Shown here: positions 44,772 to 52,842 of the stretch, in pieces
How positions within the stretch are numbered: position 1 is the stretch's first letter
How the letters are laid out: each line of letters begins with the position of its first letter
NCBI GenBank assembly: GCA_022799355.1
Contig: JAAWOG010000017.1
Coordinates: 1 to 57,974, forward strand
Length of the DNA: 57,974 nt
DNA from: Lachnospiraceae bacterium
Lineage (GTDB): Bacteria; Bacillota; Clostridia; Lachnospirales; Lachnospiraceae
Reading direction: 5' to 3'
Translations under genes and position numbers: made by a program
Notes under the pieces: generated by a model
Database searches by the model: none
Told to the model about the DNA's origin: nothing
The model's input: the letters and a program-made list of their open reading frames with translations, nothing else

Positions 44772-44794
44772 TTTACAAAAGTCCGCTTCGGACT
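44772..44794 (-). terminator. Short terminator of nagB
   Basis: On the minus strand AGTCCG-AAG-CGGACT followed by TTTTG; the stem overlaps the nagB stop codon. Confidence 0.5.
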
Positions 44795-45521
44795 AAGGAA
44801 TCATGCTGAGCGCGGCTTCATCGGCCACAACATAAACGTTTTTGTGATACTGCAGGATAGAAGCGGGAACGGAGGGAGTTACCGGTCCGTAGAAGGAGTC
44901 ATAGATTGCCTTCGCCTTGTCCTCGCCGCTTGCTACAAGCAGAACTTTCTTTGCCTGCATAATGGTCTTGATGCCCATTGTATAAGCCTGGCGCGGCACA
45001 TCCTCTTCTTTCTCAAAGAAGCGCTTGTTGGCGTCGATGGTGCTGGGCGTCAGATCCACACAGTGGGTTTCCAGTGAAAAATGATCATCGGGCTCATTGA
45101 AGCCGATATGCCCGTTTCTGCCGATTCCAAGGAGCTGTAAGTCGATACCGCCCACCTGGCGGATGATGGCATTGTAATTGCTGCATGCCTTTTCGCTGTC
45201 AGGCTCCGTGCCGTCGGGCAGGAAAGAGCGCCCCTTTTGCAGGTTGATATGGTTGAAAAGGTTTTCGTGCATAAAGTAATAGTAGCTCTGGTCGCTTTCT
45301 CTGGGTAATCCTCTGTATTCATCGAGATTGACCGTTGTCACCCCGGAAAAATCCAGATCGCCTTTGTTGTACCATTCGATCAGCTGTTTGTAGGTGCCGA
45401 TCGGGGTGGAACCTGTGGCAAGTCCCAGCACACAGTCAGGCTTCATGATTACCTGGGCGGAAATAATGTTTGCCGCCTTGCGGCTCATGTCTTCATAGTT
45501 TTTTGCTTTGTAGAGTCTCAT
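44793..45521 (-). CDS. nagB: Glucosamine-6-phosphate deaminase
   Basis: A 242-residue enzyme that converts glucosamine-6-phosphate to fructose-6-phosphate and ammonia. LGLATGSTPIGTYKQLI (phosphate loop), NLDEYRGL (catalytic Asp about 67) and GIGRNGHIGFNEP (His/Glu) are intact; the Asn at the place of the second enterobacterial Asp is normal in Gram-positives. The gene is divergent from nagA with a 156-bp gap. On the minus strand TTGCTT (45588-45593), a 17-bp spacer and TACTTT (45565-45570) is a possible promoter. AGGTTTTG precedes the start. Confidence 0.96.
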   Translation of the reverse strand: MRLYKAKNYEDMSRKAANIISAQVIMKPDCVLGLATGSTPIGTYKQLIEWYNKGDLDFSGVTTVNLDEYRGLPRESDQSYYYFMHENLFNHINLQKGRSFLPDGTEPDSEKACSNYNAIIRQVGGIDLQLLGIGRNGHIGFNEPDDHFSLETHCVDLTPSTIDANKRFFEKEEDVPRQAYTMGIKTIMQAKKVLLVASGEDKAKAIYDSFYGPVTPSVPASILQYHKNVYVVADEAALSMIP

Positions 45522-45677
45522 CTCAAAACCTCCGTTTATTTTTGGCGTTCACTGCTCTTATTTAAAAGTACCAAATTTCAGAAAGAAAAGCAAGTTAATG
45601 GTGGTAATATTTACAGGTTTAGGTTATACTTAAAAAAGCAGATGGCTTTTAAATGATATTGTGGCAGGAGGGGTATT

Positions 45678-46805
45678 ATGTTATTCAGAGGCGGCAGGGT
45701 ATTTACAGGAGAGAGATTTGAAAAGACCGATGTAAGAACGGAAGACGGAAAAATTACGGATATTGGCGCAGGGCTTGCGGAAAAAGCGGGAGAAGAAGTG
45801 GTGGAGCTTGGGGAAGATCTTCTGGTTCCGGGATTTATTGATCTTCACACTCACGGCTGTATCGGCTATGACTTTTCTACGGCGACAAAAGAAGAAATCG
45901 ATAAAATGTGTGCCTTCTATTTCAGCAAAGGTATCACTTCTGTAGCCGGAACAACTATGACCATGGGGTATGAGGATTATAAAAAGGCTGCGGCAACCAT
46001 CGGGGAATATATGGAAGGCACGGAGGATCATAATCTGATCGGGATCAATATGGAGGGACCGTTCCTCTCCGTGGAGAAGAAAGGTGCCCATGATCCCCAG
46101 TATATCATAGATACGTCCCAGGAAAAGATGGACGAGTTGAATGATCTGGCAAAGGGGCATTTCCTGATCGTGGATGTGGCGCCGGAGCGTCCGGGAGCGA
46201 TGGAGTTTATACGGAAAAACAGCAAGGATTATGTGATCTCCGTAGCTCATACGGCGGCGGATTATGAGAAGGCTATGGAGGCTTTTGAGGCAGGGGCGAC
46301 GGAAGTGACGCACCTGTTCAACGCGATGAACGGATTAGGGCACAGAGATCCGGGCGTGCCGGGGGCGGCTTTTGCGGCGGGAGCAAATGTGGAGATGATC
46401 TGTGACGGTATCCACATCCATCCGACCGTGATGAGGATGGTTTATAAAATGATGGGAGAACATCTGATGGTCATTTCGGATTCCATGAGCGCCGCGGGGC
46501 TTCAGGATGGCGAGTATGTGCTGGGCGGGCTGCCGGTCTTTGTAAGAGAAGGCAAGGCAACCTTACGGGACGGTACGATAGCAGGCTCTACGACGGATAT
46601 GCTCAAAGAACTGGGTGTCTGGATGGAGAAGTGCGGCCTGAGCATGGAGGAGATCCTGCCCTGTATGACGATCCATCAGGCAAAGGCTGTCCGTATGGAG
46701 GATAAGATCGGCAGTATCGAGACAGGGAAGGCGGCTGATCTGGTGGTGATCAGCCCGGACAGGGAGATTAGAGCCGTCTATAAAAACGGCAGGCGTAAGG
46801 TATGA
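45678..46805 (+). CDS. nagA: N-acetylglucosamine-6-phosphate deacetylase
   Basis: A 375-residue amidohydrolase that feeds NagB. Metal-site motifs: DLHTHGCIGYDFS (HxH), the Glu in NMEGPFLS, SVAHTAADY and THLFNAM (His ligands), and SDSMSAAG (catalytic Asp). A TATACT at 45625-45630 marks a probable -10 box without a good -35. AGGAGGGG precedes the start. It leads a four-gene operon with a HAD hydrolase, a PHP hydrolase and an AGE epimerase. Confidence 0.96.
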   Translation: MLFRGGRVFTGERFEKTDVRTEDGKITDIGAGLAEKAGEEVVELGEDLLVPGFIDLHTHGCIGYDFSTATKEEIDKMCAFYFSKGITSVAGTTMTMGYEDYKKAAATIGEYMEGTEDHNLIGINMEGPFLSVEKKGAHDPQYIIDTSQEKMDELNDLAKGHFLIVDVAPERPGAMEFIRKNSKDYVISVAHTAADYEKAMEAFEAGATEVTHLFNAMNGLGHRDPGVPGAAFAAGANVEMICDGIHIHPTVMRMVYKMMGEHLMVISDSMSAAGLQDGEYVLGGLPVFVREGKATLRDGTIAGSTTDMLKELGVWMEKCGLSMEEILPCMTIHQAKAVRMEDKIGSIETGKAADLVVISPDREIRAVYKNGRRKV

Positions 46806-46809
46806 GAAG

Positions 46810-47484
46810 ATGAAAAATATTGTCTTTGATATAGGAAGTGTCCTGATCGGCTACAGATGGAAGGAAATGTGTCTGGATGCCGGCTGGGAGGAGGAAAAGG
46901 CGGAGAAGATAGGCAGGGGATTTTTTTCAAGTCCCCTGTGGCCTGATTTTGACGCGGGGCTTATCACAACGGATGAGATGATAGCGAGCGTTGTAAAACA
47001 GTATCCGGATCTTGCGGAGGATGCACGCTGGTTTATCAGAAGCGGGAAAGTGATGACGGTGGAGAGGCCGAAAATCTGGGAGCTGATCAGAAAGCTGAAA
47101 GGAACAGGGTACGGCATCTATGTGCTGTCCAATTATTCGGAGGAGCTGTTTACATTACATACAAAGGACCTGCCTTTCTGGGAACTGGTGGACGGCGGCG
47201 TGATTTCCTATGAGATCCGCCAGATCAAGCCGAATCCGCCTATTTATCGGCATCTGTTTGAGAAATATCAGCTGAAAGCCCAAGATTGTCTGTTTTTTGA
47301 TGACAGACCGGAAAATACGGAGGGCGCCCGGAAGCTGGGGATGCAGGCGGTAACGGTGGTTGGCGGTTCGGAGGAATTTTTGGAGAAAGAACTGGAGAAG
47401 CTGCTGGCAGGTGTGGGAGAAAACTGCCCGGCAGGGAAGCGTGATGTGAAAGAAAGTCCGGACAGAGAGGGGACAGGGATATGA
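46810..47484 (+). CDS. HAD-superfamily phosphatase (YihX-like)
   Basis: A 224-residue HAD-IA hydrolase: motif I VFDIGSVL (Asp nucleophile, with Gly in the third position as in YihX), motif II LSNYSEE, motif III IRQIKPNP (Lys) and motif IV FFDDRPENTEGA. YihX releases glucose from glucose-1-phosphate; a sugar phosphate is the likely substrate here. Starts 4 bases after nagA and overlaps the PHP gene by 4 bases. Confidence 0.9.
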   Translation: MKNIVFDIGSVLIGYRWKEMCLDAGWEEEKAEKIGRGFFSSPLWPDFDAGLITTDEMIASVVKQYPDLAEDARWFIRSGKVMTVERPKIWELIRKLKGTGYGIYVLSNYSEELFTLHTKDLPFWELVDGGVISYEIRQIKPNPPIYRHLFEKYQLKAQDCLFFDDRPENTEGARKLGMQAVTVVGGSEEFLEKELEKLLAGVGENCPAGKRDVKESPDREGTGI

Positions 47485-48197
47485 TAGAGGTATCGGAACT
47501 CCGGCTGGATATCCATACCCATACGATTGCAAGCGGCCATGCCTACGGTACCATTCGTGAGATGGCGCAGGGAGCGGCGGAAAGAGGACTGGAACTTCTG
47601 GGGATCAGCGAACATGCGCCGGGGATTCCGGGTACCTGCGAGCCGGTTTATTTTTCCAACCTGCGGGTTGCGCCGAGAGAGCTTTACGGCGTTGAGATAC
47701 TTTACGGATGTGAGATTAATGTGCTGAATGACGGAACGCTGTCGCTGGATAAGTATATCGAAAAGCTGGACTATGCGATTGTGGGGATTCACGGTTTGTG
47801 CTATCAGGATGCGGGGATGGACAAAAATACGGACAATGTGGTCTCCTGCATGAGACATCCGAAGGTCTTTTTTGTGTCTCATCCGGACGATGACCATACG
47901 CCTCTTGACTATGAGCAGCTGGTGATTGGGGCGAAGGAGAATCATGTGGCGCTGGAAGTGAATAACAGTTCGCTTTTAAAACAGGAGAAGCGTCTGAACT
48001 GTGTGGAAAATTATGGGAAGATGCTCAGGCTGTGCATGGAATATTCCGTACCGGTTATCGTAAGTTCGGATGCCCATGATCCGTTTTATGTGGGGCGCTT
48101 TGCGGAGAGCTGTGATTTGCTGAACCGGGCGGGTTTTGATCAGGAGCTGATCGTCAATACATCTGTGGAGAAGTTTAAAAGATTTATTGGATTGTGA
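47481..48197 (+). CDS. PHP-domain phosphoesterase (YcdX-like)
   Basis: A 238-residue metal-dependent hydrolase. LDIHTHTIASGHAYGT near the N terminus (HxH), GISEHAPG, then VGIHGLCYQ, SHPDDDHTPLDY, ALEVNNSS and SSDAHDP provide the metal ligands of the trinuclear site. Overlap of 4 bases with the HAD gene (ATGA). Substrate unknown, probably a phosphate ester. Confidence 0.92.
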   Translation: MIEVSELRLDIHTHTIASGHAYGTIREMAQGAAERGLELLGISEHAPGIPGTCEPVYFSNLRVAPRELYGVEILYGCEINVLNDGTLSLDKYIEKLDYAIVGIHGLCYQDAGMDKNTDNVVSCMRHPKVFFVSHPDDDHTPLDYEQLVIGAKENHVALEVNNSSLLKQEKRLNCVENYGKMLRLCMEYSVPVIVSSDAHDPFYVGRFAESCDLLNRAGFDQELIVNTSVEKFKRFIGL

Positions 48198-48247
48198 CGG
48201 ATAAGCAGAAAATGGTGAGAAGTTATCATAAAGAAAGGTGGAAAATC

Positions 48248-49480
48248 ATGGAAAAGAAGTACAGTATTGATACACAGGAAAACAGAGATTTCCTGCAGGG
48301 GATCAGGGACGGGCTGCTTGCATTCGGGCATCGGTTTCCTTCTCCCGGAGGGAGCGCCTACTATCTTGGGGACGACGGAACGCCCTGGATAGAGAAAAAC
48401 AGGGAGGCCTATGTGACCTGCCGCATGGCGCATGTTTACAGCATCGGTTCGTTTCTTGGACATGAAGGAAGCGGGGAACTGGTGGATGCCGCGCTCAGAG
48501 GACTGAGGGGAGAGTTGAGAGATAAGGCAAACGGCGGATGGTACGAGGGGCTTAAAGCGGACGGGAGTATCCTGCCCGGCAAGCAGTGCTATGCCCATGC
48601 TTTTGTGATGCTGGCGGCGACTTCCGCATATCTGGCGGGAAGGGAAGGCGCGGAGGAACTTTTAGAGGAGGCGCTTAAGGCTTACGATACATATTATTGG
48701 AATGAGGAAGAGGGGCTTTCTTCCGATAACTGGAATACGGAGTTTACGGTGATGGATGATTACCGCGGATTAAACGCCAATATGCATTCGGTGGAGGCTT
48801 TTCTGGCGGTGGCGGATATCGCCGGAAAGGAAGAATACAGAAAGCGCGCAGGACGCATTATTGACCATGTAATCGTCTGGGCGAAGGAGAACAACTGGAG
48901 GATTCCGGAGCACTATACGAAGGACTGGGAGCCGGATCTTGAGAAAAACAAAGAAAAGGCGGACGATCCGTTCAAACCCTACGGCGCTACGCCGGGGCAC
49001 GGCCTGGAGTGGGGACGGCTGATTACTCAGTGGGCACTGTCCACATATCAGGAGGATAAGGAGGGGATGCGTCCTTATATAGAGGCGGCGGAGGAACTGT
49101 TTCATCGTGCGATAGCGGATGCCTGGAATGCGGACGGAGCGCCGGGGATCTGCTATACGACGGGCTGGGACGGGGTTCCTATTGTGCATGAGAGGATGCA
49201 CTGGACGCTGGCGGAGGCGATCAATACCGCGGCCGTGCTTTACCGGGTGACAGGGAAGGAAGAGTATGCAAAAGCCTACGCGGAGTTTATGCGGTATCTG
49301 GATGAGAAGGTGCTGGATCATGTGAACGGTTCCTGGTTCCATCAGCTTGATCGTGACAATCAGGTATCGGGGACGGTATGGCCCGGAAAATGTGATATCT
49401 ACCATGCGCTGCAGGCGGTGATGATCCCGTACTGTGCGCCGGAGGTTTCCATCGCGCTGGCGGTGAAGAAAGGGATGTAG
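48248..49480 (+). CDS. AGE-family epimerase/isomerase
   Basis: A 410-residue (alpha/alpha)6-barrel enzyme of the N-acylglucosamine 2-epimerase/YihS family. Conserved positions: NANMHSVEAF (His), the PGHGLEWGRL motif (His about 260) and HERMHWTLAEAI (His about 315). Depending on subgroup it acts on N-acetylglucosamine/mannosamine or on mannose/fructose. ATG 48248 was chosen for AAAGGTGG; the frame from GTG 48194 overlaps the PHP gene. A terminator follows. With nagA it suits amino-sugar use. Confidence 0.9.
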   Translation: MEKKYSIDTQENRDFLQGIRDGLLAFGHRFPSPGGSAYYLGDDGTPWIEKNREAYVTCRMAHVYSIGSFLGHEGSGELVDAALRGLRGELRDKANGGWYEGLKADGSILPGKQCYAHAFVMLAATSAYLAGREGAEELLEEALKAYDTYYWNEEEGLSSDNWNTEFTVMDDYRGLNANMHSVEAFLAVADIAGKEEYRKRAGRIIDHVIVWAKENNWRIPEHYTKDWEPDLEKNKEKADDPFKPYGATPGHGLEWGRLITQWALSTYQEDKEGMRPYIEAAEELFHRAIADAWNADGAPGICYTTGWDGVPIVHERMHWTLAEAINTAAVLYRVTGKEEYAKAYAEFMRYLDEKVLDHVNGSWFHQLDRDNQVSGTVWPGKCDIYHALQAVMIPYCAPEVSIALAVKKGM

Positions 49481-49493
49481 AAAGCAAAATAAT

Positions 49494-49541
49494 AAAACAG
49501 GAGCTGCCATGGCAAAAGCCTTAAGGCAGTTCCTGTTTTGT
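49494..49541 (+). terminator. Terminator of the nagA operon
   Basis: AAAACAGGAGCTGCC / GGCAGTTCCTGTTTT (one mismatch) followed by TTTTGTT. The A-run on the left may also serve the opposite strand. Confidence 0.9.
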
Positions 49542-49615
49542 TATGTATGCAGGTATATTACATATCTGATATATTTGTAATGGTATTGTGATCTTACAGG
49601 GGATTTTGCCGTTTG

Positions 49616-50626
49616 CTATTTTTTGACAAATTCCGTTGTCACCAGTTCTTCATAGGGGAGTGGTGCATCCAGTTCCCCGGCATCCATCAGAATATTCTGC
49701 AGCAGGTCAAATGCCTCTTTCTCAAAGGAGGGATCTGTTTTCCAGGTGTCCTGCGCCGCATAACGCTCTACGATGATCTCCAGTGTTTCCGCGTCGGTCT
49801 CCGAGAACTGGGGACTGATCGCTTTGGCAATTTCCTTGGAACTGTGGCTTGCGCAGTAGTCCATGCCCTTTTGCAGGGCGTTCGTGAACGCCTGGATAAC
49901 TTCGGGGTTTTTCTCGATATAGCTCTTCTTTGCGGCGAAGGAGGTGTAGGGAACATAGCCGGAGGCTTCGCCGAGAGAGGCTACCACATAGCCGTCGCCT
50001 TTTAACTCGAGGGAGGTGGCGTGGGGTTCAAATTCAACGGTAAATTCTCCCTGCCCGCCTGAAAACGCCGCGGCGGTGGAACCAAAATCGATGGACTGAT
50101 CAATGTTCACCTCGGATTTATCGATATTGTTTTTGGAGAGGATGTATTCAAAGACCATCTCCGGCATACCGCCGGCTCTGCCGCCGAGCACGTCTTTCCC
50201 TTTCAGCATTTCCCAGGAAAAATCGTCAATGGGTTCTCTTGCCACAAGAAAGTTGCCGGCGCGCTGGGTGAGCTGGGCGAAGTTCATGGCGGAATCTTCC
50301 ACCCCTTCGGCATAGCTGTAGATCGTAGCTTCCGCTCCCATAAAACCGATATCGGCTTCGCCGGAGAGCAGGGCGGTCATGGTCTTGTCGGCGCCGTAGC
50401 CTGTGACCAGTTCCAAATCCAGTCCTTCTTCCTCAAAATAGCCTTCCTCGATAGCCACATACATGGGCGCATAGAAGATGGAGTGTGCCACTTCGTTGAG
50501 TACCACATGGGTTTTATCTCCGGTAACTGCCGTCTCTTTAGAACCACATCCTGTCAGCATTGCCATGGTGCCAAAAAGCATTGCGGTGCAGAGCAGCAGT
50601 GCAATTAATTTTTTCTCCTTTTTCAT
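49616..50626 (-). CDS. ABC transporter substrate-binding lipoprotein (NMT1/SsuA type)
   Basis: A 336-residue exported binding protein. Lipobox LTGC (Cys about residue 27), then LNEVAHSIFYAPMYVAIEEG, FEEEGLDLELVTGYGADKTM and SGEADIGFMGAEATI, the pattern of binders for thiamine precursors, aliphatic sulfonates, nitrate/taurine or related small organics. No permease or ATPase lies next to it, so it is an orphan component or serves a system elsewhere. The start has AAGGAGAAAA-like context inside and GGGAGA upstream. Two TTACACATA repeats lie in its promoter region. Confidence 0.92.
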   Translation of the reverse strand: MKKEKKLIALLLCTAMLFGTMAMLTGCGSKETAVTGDKTHVVLNEVAHSIFYAPMYVAIEEGYFEEEGLDLELVTGYGADKTMTALLSGEADIGFMGAEATIYSYAEGVEDSAMNFAQLTQRAGNFLVAREPIDDFSWEMLKGKDVLGGRAGGMPEMVFEYILSKNNIDKSEVNIDQSIDFGSTAAAFSGGQGEFTVEFEPHATSLELKGDGYVVASLGEASGYVPYTSFAAKKSYIEKNPEVIQAFTNALQKGMDYCASHSSKEIAKAISPQFSETDAETLEIIVERYAAQDTWKTDPSFEKEAFDLLQNILMDAGELDAPLPYEELVTTEFVKK

Positions 50627-50694
50627 AGATTCTCCCGTATTTGGTTTTATACATTATATGCGAAAAAGAAAAAAAGTGATAAAAAGTATTGATT

Positions 50695-50725
50695 TTACAC
50701 ATAAAAAGTGATACTATTACACATA
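50695..50725 (-). promoter_or_regulatory. Direct repeats TTACACATA upstream of the binding-protein gene
   Basis: TTACACATA at 50695-50703 and 50717-50725, 22 bp apart start to start (two helical turns), in a 70-90-base distance from the start codon of the minus-strand lipoprotein gene. A plausible tandem operator; no regulator is identified. Confidence 0.4.
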
Positions 50726-50800
50726 GTATTAAAAACTAGATTATAAAGAATGAAAAACAAGAAAAAGCAGTGCTGCCTGACACAAACTTGTAAGCAATAT

Positions 50801-50836
50801 TATGGCTAAGCCAAAATATGGCTAAGCCCAAATATG
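50801..50836. repeat. 16-bp tandem repeat
   Basis: TATGGCTAAGCCAAAA followed by TATGGCTAAGCCCAAA and a partial third unit TATGG. Each unit contains the short palindrome GGCTAAGCC. It lies 38 bases upstream of the PAP2-like gene. Confidence 0.7.
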
Positions 50837-50873
50837 GTTTTTGCAGGAAAGCAACGCGGAAATGGGGGTAAAA

Positions 50874-51479
50874 ATGAACGAAAACATAAGGATGCGGAAC
50901 AGTACATTCGGAAATTTGCTGGCAAAGGGAATCAGGGTAGTGACAGTGCCGCCGCTTCTGATCACCGGTATGCTCGTTATTTTGACGGTATCGCTGGATA
51001 ATTTTTGCAGCAGTATGGCGCAGATGACGCTGGCGGTGATACTGCTCGGACTTGTGCCGATCCTGGCATATCCGATTCAGAAGCTCCTGCCCAGAGGAGG
51101 GGAAGTGCGGGAAGAGCAGCGCAATATGGCGTTTATACTGACCTTTGCGGGCTATCTGACCGCTCTGGCCTGCTCTGTGGTCGGAAACTGCGGCAGGGAG
51201 TTACAATATATTATTGTTTCTTATTTTATCTCCATGTCGCTGCTGGTATTTTTTAACAAGGTGCTGCATGTGCGCGCCAGCGGCCACGCCTGCAGCGTGA
51301 CGGGAACGCTTTATTTTCTCTCGTTCTTTTTAGGGGCGCCTGCGGTGCTTCCCTGTATCCTGATTGCGATAGCGGTGGTGTGGTCTTCCCTGCGCCTTAG
51401 GCGGCATACGATACAGGAGATATTCTGGGGCTCAGCGGTGTGCCTGCCGTGCATACTGGCATCGGTGTTTATTCTGTAA
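50874..51479 (+). CDS. PAP2-like integral membrane protein with degenerate motifs
   Basis: A 201-residue protein with about six hydrophobic helices. The segment NKVLHVRASGHACSVTG resembles PAP2 motifs 1 and 2 (SGH conserved, RP replaced by RA), and SLRLRRHTIQEIFWG resembles motif 3 (His, with Glu in the position of Asp and the final Gly). This suggests a divergent phosphatidic-acid/undecaprenyl-phosphate phosphatase-like enzyme. Start ATG 50874 follows a GGGGG run; ATG 50862 is possible. Its upstream region carries tandem repeats. Confidence 0.75.
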   Translation: MNENIRMRNSTFGNLLAKGIRVVTVPPLLITGMLVILTVSLDNFCSSMAQMTLAVILLGLVPILAYPIQKLLPRGGEVREEQRNMAFILTFAGYLTALACSVVGNCGRELQYIIVSYFISMSLLVFFNKVLHVRASGHACSVTGTLYFLSFFLGAPAVLPCILIAIAVVWSSLRLRRHTIQEIFWGSAVCLPCILASVFIL

Positions 51480-51543
51480 CAGATAAACGGGAACCTTCGC
51501 TTATCTGAAAGTTCCCTGAGAAAATCCGGGGATAAATACCCGG

Positions 51544-51918
51544 TCAGTCTCTTGTATTCACATAATTTTTCACGGCTTCAAAGCTTTCTTTGCTGATCAC
51601 ATGCTCGATCCGGCAGGCGTCCTCTGCGGCAATTTCCGCGGGGACGCCCAGTTTTTCCAGCCAGGCGGAGATCAGAAGATGCCGTTCATAGATCATTTCA
51701 GCAATCTCTTTTCCGCTTTCCGTCAGGTAAATAAATCCCTGTTCGGAGACGGTGATCTGATTTTTTTCTCTTAAATTTTTCATGGCGATGCTGACGCTGG
51801 GTTTTTTGAAATCCAGTTCGTTAGCGATATCCACGGCGCGGACCACCGGCAGTTTTTTACTTAATAAAAGGATGGTCTCGAGATAGTTTTCAGAAGATTC
51901 ATTGATAAAAGTTTTCAT
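51544..51918 (-). CDS. DtxR-family metal-dependent regulator
   Basis: A 124-residue regulator: N-terminal winged helix (SSENYLETILLLSKKLPVV, then KKPSVSIAMKNLREKNQITV) and a metal-binding/dimerisation domain (LTESGKEIAEMIYERHLLI, EDACRIEHVIS with the conserved Glu and His). It lacks the SH3 tail, like MntR-type proteins. ATG 51918 follows AGGAAAA; the longer frame to 52161 runs across the promoter. Divergent from feoA-feoA-feoB, so iron-dependent repression of feo is the likely role. Confidence 0.92.
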   Translation of the reverse strand: MKTFINESSENYLETILLLSKKLPVVRAVDIANELDFKKPSVSIAMKNLREKNQITVSEQGFIYLTESGKEIAEMIYERHLLISAWLEKLGVPAEIAAEDACRIEHVISKESFEAVKNYVNTRD

Positions 51919-52073
51919 ATTGTTTTCCTGCTTTTGGCGTATTCCGCAAGCGGCGGACCGGATAAAGATGTTCAAAATATCCCGGATGTTGCGGCGTTTT
52001 GACTCCCGCAAAGGACAGGCCTGGCGATATGTGCTGCAAATGGGCGGCTTTTGCGGGAAGTAATGGTCTGCTA

Positions 52074-52102
52074 AGTATAACACAGATTTTTGTATGTGAC
52101 AA
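52074..52102 (-). promoter_or_regulatory. Promoter of the DtxR-family gene
   Basis: Minus strand TTGTCA (52102-52097), 17-bp spacer, TATACT (52079-52074). The leader to ATG 51918 is about 150 nt and holds no known element. Together with the feo promoter it accounts for the 340-bp divergent gap. Confidence 0.75.
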
Positions 52103-52149
52103 ATAAAATGGAAGCCCCATTTTTTATGGAAAAATTTAGCCATGTGGTA

Positions 52150-52182
52150 TTGACAACTCATTGAAGTTAGAATATACTAACT
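52150..52182 (+). promoter_or_regulatory. feo promoter with DtxR-type operator
   Basis: TTGACA (52150-52155), 17-bp spacer, TATACT (52173-52178), a near-consensus promoter. Overlapping its -10 box is the inverted repeat AGTTAG-AATATA-CTAACT (52165-52182), matching the TTAG/CTAA half-sites of DtxR/IdeR-type operators. Binding there would block RNA polymerase, giving repression when iron is sufficient. Confidence 0.75.
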
Positions 52183-52257
52183 CAAGTAAGCGTATGTGAA
52201 TTACAAGTAGAAAGAAAAAACTTAAAGGGCATGGAATGACATGCCGGAAAGGAGACC

Positions 52258-52470
52258 ATGATGCCGTTGACAATGGCAAAACCGAAGGAAACACAGATTA
52301 TCAGAAAGATCGGTGGCAGAGAGGAAACCAGAAAATTTCTGGAGGGCATGGGATTTATAACAGGCGGGGAGATCACTGTTGTTTCCCAGGCGGCAGGAAA
52401 TGTGATCGTTTCCGTAAAAGGATCCCGGATCGCGATCGGGAAAGAGATGGCAGATAAAATACTGGTTTGA
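52258..52470 (+). CDS. FeoA domain protein (first copy)
   Basis: A 70-residue SH3-like FeoA: IRKIGGREETRKFLEGMGF, then GGEITVVSQAAGNVIV and GSRIAIGKEMADKI. FeoA supports ferrous-iron uptake by FeoB. AAGGAG lies before ATG 52258. Two FeoA-type genes precede feoB, frequent in Clostridia. Confidence 0.94.
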   Translation: MMPLTMAKPKETQIIRKIGGREETRKFLEGMGFITGGEITVVSQAAGNVIVSVKGSRIAIGKEMADKILV

Positions 52471-52537
52471 AAAGTATCAGCGGAATTGGAAAGCGGCAGA
52501 GGTTTAACGGAGTCTGCGGAATCGGAGGAGAAAGGGT

Positions 52538-52759
52538 ATGAAAACATTAAAGGAGACAGCCTGCGGCAGGAACGTAAAGGTGGTAAAGCTGCATGGAGCG
52601 GGCGCGGTCAAAAGAAGGATCATGGATATGGGCATTACAAAAGGAACTGACATTTATGTCAGAAAGGTGGCGCCTCTGGGAGATCCCATGGAAGTGACGG
52701 TGAGAGGGTATGAGCTTTCGCTTCGCAGGGCGGATGCGGAAATGATTGAAGTGGAGTAG
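52538..52759 (+). CDS. FeoA domain protein (second copy)
   Basis: A 73-residue FeoA: KLHGAGAVKRRIMDMGITKG, DIYVRKVAPLGDPMEV and GYELSLRRADAEMIEVE. Ribosome site GGAGAAAGGG. It is the more typical FeoA of the pair. The next gene, feoB, starts 83 bases downstream. Confidence 0.95.
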   Translation: MKTLKETACGRNVKVVKLHGAGAVKRRIMDMGITKGTDIYVRKVAPLGDPMEVTVRGYELSLRRADAEMIEVE

Positions 52760-52842
52760 AAGTGGAAATGGCAGTGGATATAGAAGTGAGAAGACGGCGG
52801 AGTAAAGAAAGAAGCGGAGAAAAGAAGGAGAGAGTGAGCGAA

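Noticed and set aside
45522-45677. A glmS-type ribozyme or riboswitch in the nagB/nagA gap
   Set aside because: The 156-bp gap is AT-rich with no compact conserved stems; only promoter-like boxes are visible.
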